From the NCBI GenBank assembly GCA_030141605.1, contig JAQGDQ010000007.1, positions 1 to 64,000 of the forward strand: a stretch of DNA of 64,000 bases, written 5' to 3'. Origin of the DNA: Tubiluchus corallicola. Taxonomy: Eukaryota; Priapulida; Priapulimorpha; Priapulimorphida; Tubiluchidae. Under the pieces are notes generated by a model, which was not told where the DNA came from, made no database searches, and worked only from the letters and a program-made list of their open reading frames with translations. How positions within the stretch are numbered: the first letter of the stretch is position 1; every line of letters starts with the position of its first letter. Both the position numbers and the translations under genes were made by a program. This document shows positions 55,258 to 64,000 of this stretch, in pieces.

Positions 55258-57735
55258 GTCATAGTCATAGTCATAGTCATTTATTTCACCATACACATTT
55301 ACAGGTTACATATACAATATCAGTGAAAGGGCCTACACTGGATATAATACAAATAAAAAATACTGCACAGAAAAGCCTCAAGCACTATTTACTTATACAC
55401 GAATGTAAATGTGTTGTGGGCAATCAAAAAGCAGGGCTTGTTAGATTGTCCCACACAGTGATAGAGAAAAAAAAAAGTAATGGAGATAATCTGAAAATTT
55501 AAAGTGAATCGTGATAAAAAAAAACGTTAGTGCTTAAAATGGAATGATGTAATGAATGAAACTCATATATGGAATGATATAAAAGATAGAAAGACTATTA
55601 TTTTTTAATAGTATGTAAAATTAAAATAACTTGATTAAGTTAACACCACTGTTTTGCAACTACTGTGAGGATGGATACAGATAGAAATTTTAATTGCTCA
55701 CTGATACTTACTTAAAATTTGATTTTTTTAGCATTATTTTAAATCTAGTAATAGATCTGCTATTTTTTGCAGATTGACAAATCTCATTCCAGACTTTTGG
55801 TCCTTGATATATTATAAAATGTTTAGCTATGTTGGTTCTACAGAAAGGCACAATGTATTGATTAAATCTTGTATTATGTCTCTTAGATGTCAATTTGACA
55901 GGAATTGCAAAAAACTTAGGAAATAGTCTATAATTGCATTTATACATGAATACTGCAATATTCAATTTGATTAAATCATCTAATTGCATAATTCTACATT
56001 CACGGTAAAGAAGTAAAGGTACTTCACTACGTTTCATTAGGCCATACATTAACCTTAAAAATTTTCGTTGCAACGTTTTTAAGCATATTAGTTTAGATGG
56101 ATATGTGGGGCCCCAAATAATGCTGCAGTAATTGAGATAAGGTAAAACCAGACTATTATGCAAGATTAGTAAGTGTTCTTTCGAAAGACTGTGTTTAATG
56201 TGAGTAATGATGCCTATATTTTTAGCAATTTTAAGTCTGATGTAAGAGATATGTGATTGCCAGTCTAAGTGTTCATGTATGACAATACCTAAGAATTTAA
56301 TCTGTTTTACTTGTTGAATATAACTATTTTCAATTTGTAATGTCAAATTTGGCATTCTCTTGTTTCTTGATCTAAAAACTACAAATTTAGTTTTGGAAGC
56401 ATTTAGTGATAATTTATTACTCCTAAACCAGTTTGATATTTGCTGCAATTCATTGTTTATTTCAGCTTCATTAACAGTATTGTAATATTTAAATATTAAA
56501 CTGGTGTCATCAGCAAACTGCAGGATTTTTCCATTATTAATACAATGTTTTATATCATTAATGTACACAAGAAACAAGAGTGGGCCAAGTATCGACCCTT
56601 GTGGAACACCACAAGATATTAATTTTGAGTTAGATATATAGTTATTATACTTTACTGCTTGTAACCTGCCAGATAGGTAACATACAAACCAATTATTCGC
56701 AACACCTCTTATTCCATAGTGGTATAATTTGTTAATTAAAATTTTATGATCAACAGTGTCAAAAGCTTTTGATAGATCACAGAAAATACTCACAGATAAC
56801 TTATTATCTTCAATATCTCTGATTATGTTGGTCAGCATATCAATTAAAGCCATTTCTGTAGTACTGCCTTGACGAAATCCATACTGTGTGTCATTTAATA
56901 TGCTTTGTTTATGTAAATAATCTGTAAGTTGCAAAGACACACATTTCTCAATAATTTTCGAAAAACATGGCAGTAATGAAATGGGCCTATAATTATTTAT
57001 ACAGTGTGGATCATCAGCTTTATGAATAGGAACTATTATGGACTGCTTTAGCTTATTAGGAACAATTCCAGAGGTAAGTGATAAATTAATAATATGGGTT
57101 AAAGGTATGGCAATATATTCAATAATATCAAGCATTATTCTGGGAGAGAGCTGATCAATACCGGTACTTTTATTTGGGTGGAATGACTTGCAGATTCTAA
57201 TGATTTCATCTTTAGTTACAGGTTGAAAGAAGAAGGAATGTGGGTAATTTCTTTTAAGATAAGAATTTGGGTCAGTATTTGTAGGTTCAATGTTGTTTGA
57301 TAATAAAGGGCCAATGTTTACAAAGTAGTCATTAAAAGCATTAGCAATTATATTTTTGTCATTAGTTAAATGGTCATTTACTTTTATAGAAGCAGGCAAG
57401 GATTCACGAGATTTATGCATCAATTCCTTCATTACATTCCAGGTTTTTTTTATATTATTTTGATAAGTTAGTAATTTCTGTTGATAATAGTTTTGCTTGG
57501 AAATTTTTATCAAATTAGTAAGTTGATTTCTGTACTGTGTATATTGTTCCTTGTTGATTTTGTTTTTAAGCACAGATCGATAAAGTTTGTTTTTATGTTG
57601 AATGCTTTTTAACATAGCTTTAGTTACCCAAGGTTTTTTTATTTTAGGTAGTAATTGGTCAGCTGAAGTTTTAACGTGAGTATGGTAAATATTGCTTAAC
57701 ATTTCATGAAATTTTTCATATGCTGAATATGAAAT
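55258..57735 (-). mobile_element. CR1-like LINE, 5'-truncated
   Basis: Minus-strand non-LTR retrotransposon. The 3' end (low coordinate) carries a gtcata short tandem repeat at 55258-55280, typical of CR1/L2-type tails. An in-frame TGA lies just upstream of the RT ORF, and no apurinic endonuclease domain was found, so the 5' part is missing. Confidence 0.8.
55708..57702 (-). CDS. LINE reverse transcriptase ORF (664 aa)
   Basis: Non-LTR reverse transcriptase without the upstream endonuclease. Motifs in order: NNYRPISLLPCFSKIIEKCV near residue 236, DLSKAFDTVDHKIL near 309, GVPQGSILGPLLF near 365, and catalytic FADD near 396, then the thumb/C-terminal region with KFLGIVIHEHLDWQSH. The open frame of 664 codons has no break, so this insertion is fairly young. 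It is related to, but clearly different from, the fragment at 22491-23672. The annotated Met is only the first ATG in a frame that continues upstream a few codons to a stop. Confidence 0.9.
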   Translation of the reverse strand: MLSNIYHTHVKTSADQLLPKIKKPWVTKAMLKSIQHKNKLYRSVLKNKINKEQYTQYRNQLTNLIKISKQNYYQQKLLTYQNNIKKTWNVMKELMHKSRESLPASIKVNDHLTNDKNIIANAFNDYFVNIGPLLSNNIEPTNTDPNSYLKRNYPHSFFFQPVTKDEIIRICKSFHPNKSTGIDQLSPRIMLDIIEYIAIPLTHIINLSLTSGIVPNKLKQSIIVPIHKADDPHCINNYRPISLLPCFSKIIEKCVSLQLTDYLHKQSILNDTQYGFRQGSTTEMALIDMLTNIIRDIEDNKLSVSIFCDLSKAFDTVDHKILINKLYHYGIRGVANNWFVCYLSGRLQAVKYNNYISNSKLISCGVPQGSILGPLLFLVYINDIKHCINNGKILQFADDTSLIFKYYNTVNEAEINNELQQISNWFRSNKLSLNASKTKFVVFRSRNKRMPNLTLQIENSYIQQVKQIKFLGIVIHEHLDWQSHISYIRLKIAKNIGIITHIKHSLSKEHLLILHNSLVLPYLNYCSIIWGPTYPSKLICLKTLQRKFLRLMYGLMKRSEVPLLLYRECRIMQLDDLIKLNIAVFMYKCNYRLFPKFFAIPVKLTSKRHNTRFNQYIVPFCRTNIAKHFIIYQGPKVWNEICQSAKNSRSITRFKIMLKKSNFK

Positions 57736-60708
57736 TATTCAGCTACTACAAACAAAATCCAAACTATTACAATCAAGCCTTGAAAATCTGCCTTCCATTT
57801 ATTCATTTGCATCTAAAGACAAAACGTTCACTGCTAGATTTTGTCCGATGTCCGACGAATACTTAGTATAAACTCTCAATTTAATATTACAGTATTACAC
57901 CGAAAAAGGTGAATGCTGAAACACCGATGATTCGATAAAAATAGATATTATTTTCCATTGCAATAATGTAGTTAATAGACCATCAGTGTCACAAGACGAC
58001 TGGTATACGTGGGGCAGAAACGATCAGTTTGCACAGTCACGAAACGGTGATAGTAACTGTTATGACAGACAAATATAGAAGTGACAAACACAACATAGCC
58101 TAAAACGTGAATTGTACAAAAAAGTGGAAAATAGTTTATAATCTCAAAATATATGTAAAGTTTTAATCCATTCTTGAATTGGCCAAATAAAAATTCGAAA
58201 CCATTGTTTTGCTTAAACATCGGCTAATTAGTCTTTCTGTTATTTTGGCACCACTTTATTTTATGGGGGGGGGGAGGATAATACAACAAATCATAAAAAA
58301 CAACACCACAAACCTTTCCACTTCTCTGGCAGTCTATTGTTATTTGTTGCACTTCGCAAAAGAATTCCCTTTGTGAAATAAAAGCTGGCGTTTCAAAAAC
58401 GCCGTACTTGTTGTAAAACCGCCACGTTGCTTTTGTTCCATAAATAAATGCTTGTCAGATTTTGCGACATTAATTTGGACCATGTTGTAAAGTTTGACAG
58501 CAGACGTCAATAGAAAATTTACTCACTACATGCCACAGATATGCGCTGATGGTACTTAAGTTGCTTTCGCAACATGCACTGGTAATAACAGTAGTAATAC
58601 TATAAAATCACTTCACACGCTTACAACACCATTCTCTGAGCGAATTTTCAAACTTTTGTTTAGGCCGGTGAAAGCAGCGATAAATATGACGTTCACCGCT
58701 GCAGATTCTGAGTTGGTAAGGACCTTGCACGTGATTAAACATCTTCACTAGAGACGTGTCTTTTTAGTCACGCCTGTAGCTTAACCTTTGCTCCATCTTA
58801 CGGGTGCAAACACTAAGAAAACGTTATTCTCTTATTTTAAGAAAATGTTGGAATCGCCTACAAAGCGGGCTTATTTCAATTCAAAAAGATTAATATCGAA
58901 GTAAAATTTAATAATGGCCATTCCACTAGCTCAGAATAAGATTCTTTTATTTTATCAGATGTACAATAATTATTCGACATATATTGACATTTTCAATTAT
59001 TGTTATTAAATAAACAAGGACAACGACTCAATTCGTGACCTGTCTCTATTGTCTTCATGGGCAGCCCATGTACGACACGTCCTACCTGGACTAGCCCATG
59101 TACGCCAATTGTCCTACTTCAGCTAATGTCCTACTCCGCTCCCAACACGCTGTTCGGCATGGCAAAACTAATAAAGAGAATGAAAGCAAGTTTCCCCTTG
59201 CTTGCTTGGTGGTTAAAAATAGCCTAACTGAATGCCAGCAGTACAGCTTGTACTGGGTATAAACAGTATTTATGAAATATTAATGCAAATACAAAATAAA
59301 TCATTGAACAAAATCTAAATTTGGCCGACATTCCCCCAGCATACCCTACATTAAGATGTAAATGTTTTGATTTTCTCTACAAATTGCTTTTTTACAAAAT
59401 GTGTGATCAGTTAACTGGCTATATATTTTACAAAAACAATTTGTAGATTTAATATCTTAAATGTATATTTGCCTCTCTTCGTCTTATTGCATAAATCTTA
59501 CTCTTGATGTACTCCACAAAATCAAAATGCTTTAAATCAGATATGCACTTCTCTTATCAGAGCAGCAATTTTGCGCATTAGTTCTAATATCGGTATAAAA
59601 ATCACCACAAGATGTCAAATCAGGAAAACACGGTACCAACTTGAAAGGACCTCGGTGACCATTCAGTTAGTAAGACTCACTGCGCACAAACTAAGAAAGT
59701 CTTTCGCTGTTTTCAAGTAGTGAGAATGGTTTCCTAATGACAACAAGCTTCGTTGTTAACATTGGCGGCTGCTGCTAACTATAGACAAGTATAATCTTGA
59801 AGCATAGACGTCAATACCTGTAATGATTTCTCAGACACCCGAAATATTTTATAAGGCTAGCAGTCTTTATAATATGCCAAAAGATACGGGTACGGGTTTC
59901 TTTCTAAATTTTAAAAGCAGTGCTATCGGCAAAATGCGAATTTTGAAAACAGCTTTATTAGCAACAGGTTGATTTTGAAAACACCACTATCGTTGAACAG
60001 CGTCGAATCACTGCGTCGAACAGCTAAAGTATCATTAGGTTAATTTTTCTCAAATCGTGTTGTGCCGGTTTGGAACTCATTGCCTGCATATTTTGATGGT
60101 GCGCCTCGCTGCACAAAATATTAAGCTATTTAAAAGCGCTTATATGAAATTAACTATTAGCTACAGGTTGATTTTGAAAACAGCAATATTGGCTGCAGGT
60201 TGATTTTGAAAACAACGCTATAACCTACACGTGAATTTTCAAAAACAGCTCTTACAGCTACACGTGGATTTCAAAAAAACTCTATTAGCTATCGGCTATA
60301 CTTGGACTTTGAAAACAGCTATATTAACTTCATGTTGATTTTGAAACAGCACTATCGGCTACACGTAGATGTTGAAAACAGCACTATTGGTCATAGGTGG
60401 ATTTTGAAAACAGCACTACAAGCTACAAGTTGATTTTGAAAACGGCACTATCAAATACACATATATTTTGAAAACAGAGCTATTACCTACATGTGGATCT
60501 TGAAAACAGCCTTATTGCCTACACGCGGATTTTGAAAACAATGTTCAAAAATTACAGGGCACGGGGAGGTTTAATTTTTAATCGTAATTTCAACTGCAAT
60601 GGATGGAGTTATGATTCAGCCAAAAATGTAACCTGCTTAAAGCGAAAACAGACTGTAATTATCAAAAAGCAAGCAAAATAAATGAGTGATTAAACCAAAT
60701 TAACTTAC
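57736..60708. other. Intron of unit A, upstream part
   Basis: A G-run at about 58264-58273, a short direct repeat of gcccatgtacg near 59065 and 59095, and the minisatellite at 59930-60545. No exon seen. Confidence 0.45.
59930..60545. repeat. Degenerate minisatellite, about 31-33 bp period
   Basis: Unit approximately ctacaggttgattttgaaaa followed by cagcactattgg, about fifteen diverged copies, densest at 60165-60540. Ends about 165 nt before the unit A exon at 60709. Confidence 0.82.
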
Positions 60709-60815
60709 TTCCAGACTAAACGAAACGTCTGCTTTTTCGTAGTTGTAATAGTGAAGATTATCGCAGTTAACTTTACCCAATGCATTAAAGACTGCGGCTC
60801 GCTCCTCCCGTGACC
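60709..60815 (-). CDS. Transglutaminase unit A, end-of-core exon (most 5' exon in window)
   Basis: 107 nt; acceptor tttcttag, donor CTGGAA^gtaagt, starting with two bases that complete a split codon. Encodes GSREERAAVFNALGKVNC and NYEKADVSFSLE. G-S-x-E-E-R is the conserved sequence just after the catalytic core (Y-K-Y-P-E-G-S-x-E-E-R). The preceding catalytic exons were not found up to 64000 and should lie to the right. Confidence 0.78.
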
Positions 60816-61295
60816 CTAAGAAATTAAGCAAAGTTACAAATTTAATATTGAAATTTTTGGTATGTACAGAAGTTTAGAAACGTTTTTCGGCTGCTTTTCA
60901 AAAATCATTGCAAAAAATCGTTAAAACAACAAAACAACGGATTTTAAAACCCATAAGGAGAGGACTTGTTTGGTCAGCATCACTGATTACGCCTCATTAT
61001 TCTTAAAATCTGTTGTCATGCTGTTTTTGGTAACTTTCTGGAGTGTTTACAGGTAAGAATCAGACAAGAACATTTTTAGACTTGTGAAAATATGCCAATA
61101 AACTTTTGCGCCATTTGCTATGCATGAAAAGATTTTTGTGCTGCACAATTAAATAAACTGAAAGTTTGCGAAAAACTATTGACAGTGATGTATGAATCCC
61201 GTATGTAAACGTTACAGAAATTAATGTAGGAACAGGAAATCACATTTTCCCGTTGTTTTATGAATAACAAGCGCTGCAAAGAAGTTAACCGTCTT

Positions 61296-61625
61296 CTCAG
61301 CTGATTTTGCAAGATTTTGTACTATTCATTTTTTCAGCTTAAGAACTCCAGTTTTCTCAGCTGGTTTTGTATGATTTTGAATGTGCATGCTTTTGTGTTA
61401 TTCTTTTTTCAGCTCACGATTACCCGTTTTTTTCTGCTGAACGTGCACGATTCAGCACTATTCTTTATTTCAGCTTACCCGTCCTTTTAGCTAAATGTGC
61501 ATGATTTAGCAATTTTTCAGCTTGCCTATTTTTCCAGCTGAACGTGCGTAATTTAGCACTATTCTTTATTTCAGCTTACCTTTTTCAGCTGCATGTGTAT
61601 CATTTAACACTATTCTTTTTTCAGA
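61296..61625. repeat. Degenerate minisatellite, about 60 bp period
   Basis: Recurrent pattern ttcagctgaacgtgcatgat, then ttagcactattctttatttcagc; five to six diverged copies. Confidence 0.7.
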
Positions 61626-61754
61626 AAAAATTCTGCGAAATTGCACCATTATTTATTCTGATCTGCAATTATTCCTGATCTATAAAATGGACTACATGTA
61701 AAGTAAATCAAGGGAAACTATAGCAGGCAGACCATGTTTCTTCCCCAAAGTTGT

Positions 61755-61915
61755 GGAAGAACAACAACAAAACAACGACAATAGCAACAAACAACAACAG
61801 TAACAGCGACAACGACATCTACAACTACAGCGAGCAACAACAACAAAACAGCAAAAGACAACAAGAATAACGACAACGACAACGACAAGAATAATGACAG
61901 TAACAATGGCAATAC
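61755..61915. repeat. Degenerate (CAA/CGA)n tract
   Basis: Runs of aacaacaac, cgacaacgac and acagtaac make a purine-poor trinucleotide tract. It explains the Leu/Val-rich minus-strand shadow ORF here. Confidence 0.85.
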
Positions 61916-64000
61916 AGGAAGAACAAACATGTCTAATACGTAATGTAGGTCATAGGTCATGTAGGGTATAAAGCTCATTCAAAACTTTTAGAGATTACAT
62001 ATCCTATATATTTTTGGAAAGTTGAGTATCTGCCTTAATATGAAAATTATCTTTCCATTTTTTCCAAAATCAGCTAGGCAAAAGTGCATAAGGACTAGAC
62101 TACAAACTAAGTCAATGACAATTTTGTTGTTATTATATAAATATAATCATTTTATGTAATTATTATCTGATCAGGAGAAACAGAAAACGAAAATGTTCAC
62201 TTCCTGTTTCTCTCATTTCAGCTACAGCCATTAACATTCATCTAGATTACAAGAATTCTTGAGTTTTATTTTGTGCATTAAAGCGCGAGATACTATTGGG
62301 CTTTGGACTACAACGCACTAAGGAGGTCACAAATCCCCAAACATATTAAATACCCTAACCGTAAACCCACCCGTAATTTTAACCCTAACTGTTAGTGTCT
62401 CTTAGAGGCATATGTGACAGCTTTTCAATCTCAGTTAAATTTTATGTAAACCACTGATCTTTATTTCTGCAGTATTTAAAATTAAAATAGAAAAGCTAAA
62501 TCGACTGGCACTTCGCCAGTTTTATGAAAAGTTACATAGCGTAGTTAGACTGACAGTTAAATAAATCAATCAAAATATGAATGAATAAATCAAAATAAAA
62601 ATTAAATAGAAACTAGTTGACAATGTTTCTGACGTTGTCAGAAACTGAAGATTTTGCAAACAATAGTTTTAAATTCAGCCTTAAAAACGGAGAGATGACC
62701 GCTGTGACAGCCCTATACATTAGTGCTCTATTAAACTAATTAAATTTCGTACTAATTAATCTATCGTACTAATTAAATTTCTACAACTAAGTTTGCTAAG
62801 TTAAGCGGAGTAGCGCCAATGAGTTTAATTTTTGTAGTGCTAAATGAAAAGTTTGTTTTGTTTATCTATGTAATTATTATCTCTCAGGCTAGTATAGTTG
62901 TGCCATCTACTGTCAACTTTGTTTATCAAAGGAAGAAACCAGGGACATGAACTTGACAGGTGTACTTCCTTATTTTGCAAGTTTGATCACCAATCCTGAG
63001 AGATGATAAATAGAACATTCATAGGTGCTACTCTTTATAACGTGTTTGATGGGTCAGATTTAGGTGATGAACCAACCCTTACATGTTATACAGCCATTCA
63101 CCTTAGAGCAAACAGGTTTCTTCCCTCCAAATCACCCATATTTTGCCATGTCCAACTTGGCCCCACCTAACCATATACCAAATATTGTCGCCCTAGCCCG
63201 AAAACTGTGGATGAATCCTAAAGAAGAATAAATGAAGACCCGAGCGATCTGTGACCTTTGACCCGGCAACTGGGTCAGGTGTATACGTATATAACTTTGG
63301 CCAGAGAGTGTACCATGCGAGTTTTGTGTCCCTAGCACTCAGCGTGTAAAAGGTCATAAATTGGGGCACCCCAAATTTTGCATTTTGGCCCCTCACTCGG
63401 GCACTTAAAGCTTGTCAGCTTTTTATAACCCCAGGTGCACACCTCGCCCCACAGTACCCAAATACTTGTGAAAAGAATTGGAAAAGAACGAAAGCCCTAT
63501 AAGGAGTTGCGATCTAAAGGAAAAACTGATCGACGCCCACTACCCTTCCCCTTGACCAGTGGTCAGCGGTTACTATACTGTTGTACGTCACCAGCCCAGG
63601 GCTACCTACCCTGCGAGTTTGGTGACCCTAGCTTACAGGGCTTACGAGTTATTAAGCGTTAAAGTGGCAGAGAATAAATAACTCAATGATAAACAGTAAG
63701 ATTTTGCTATAGTTTAATCTTAATAAACTTACATCGTTGCGGCATATATCTAATGATAAATTACGCTAGCTTGCTCATATACTACAGGAGAGCATAATGA
63801 CAACTGGGTCAATGCCCGCACTCAAAGTTTCCAGCTACATGGAGACGTCTTGGCTGCAAATTTAAAATTCATTAAGCCAGGTTCACACTGGCCTTAATAC
63901 TAACCTAACCCTAATCCTAATCCTAACCCAAAACCTACCCCAACCAAACCCTAATCCGCTTTACAAACTAATTCCCTGCGTGTAGGGACTTGTAAACTCC

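Larger units (their letters stand above)
60816..64000. other. Intron or flank of unit A to the window edge
   Basis: No transglutaminase core exon recognised. Contains the minisatellite at 61296, a CAA/CGA-rich tract at about 61755-61915, and a TAACCCTAA-like tract at 63905-63955. Two similar segments lie near 63310 (atgcgagttttgtgtccctag) and 63610 (tgcgagtttggtgaccctag). Confidence 0.45.

Noticed and set aside
61718-61978. Leu/Val-rich minus-strand ORF
   Set aside because: Antisense of a degenerate CAA/CGA repeat.
63890-63960. TAACCCTAA-like motif as a telomere
   Set aside because: Only a few irregular units, mixed with other C/A-rich sequence, not at a sequence end; at most a short interstitial tract.

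Overview
The window is AT-rich animal nuclear DNA: short exons with GT/AG borders, long introns, CR1-like LINE and BEL/Pao-like retroelement remains, foldback elements, and many mini- and microsatellites. Domain content (C-type lectin, ShK, calcium-binding EGF, Ser/Thr repeats, transglutaminase) points to an invertebrate metazoan. The phylum cannot be fixed from sequence alone. Nothing prokaryotic is present.

Left part (1-27.6 kb, plus strand): one long mosaic gene for a probable extracellular or cell-surface protein, entering from beyond the left edge. Three exons encode a C-type lectin-like domain. Then comes a large array of near-identical exons, usually 147 nt, each encoding a 49-residue Ser/Thr-rich repeat. 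In the middle lie two ShK exons and two calcium-binding EGF exons. Every exon after the lectin domain starts and ends in phase 1, so any subset can be duplicated, lost or skipped in frame. I count 20 intact repeat exons (11 before the ShK exons, 9 after the EGF exons) and 7 damaged or stop-containing ones. The last three array units (about 18.6-29.6 kb) are recent tandem duplications, and each carries the 5' end (LTR-like segment, leader, start of gag) of a BEL/Pao-like element. In the last unit that element continues with gag, protease, RT, RNase H and integrase remains to about 32.5 kb. No 3' end of the host gene was found.

Middle (32.5-36 kb): no convincing gene.

Right part (36-61 kb, minus strand): two transglutaminase-family units. 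Unit A (60815 down to 47536) holds the end of the catalytic core and both C-terminal beta-barrels, with good splice sites and frames; its catalytic core must lie beyond the right edge. Unit B (45488 down to 36039) has its own ATG exon, a Pro-rich exon, the N-terminal domain and the first core exons. No catalytic core was found for it, and its penultimate C-terminal exon has lost the acceptor AG and carries a 1-nt deletion, so B looks like a decayed tandem copy. Introns of A hold a 664-codon LINE RT ORF (55.7-57.7 kb), a second decayed RT relic (52.4-52.9 kb), a long (TTA)n tract and two minisatellites.

The most interesting system is the phase-1 exon array: a modular exon bank coupled to repeated unequal exchange, with a retroelement 5' end carried along as part of the duplicated unit.
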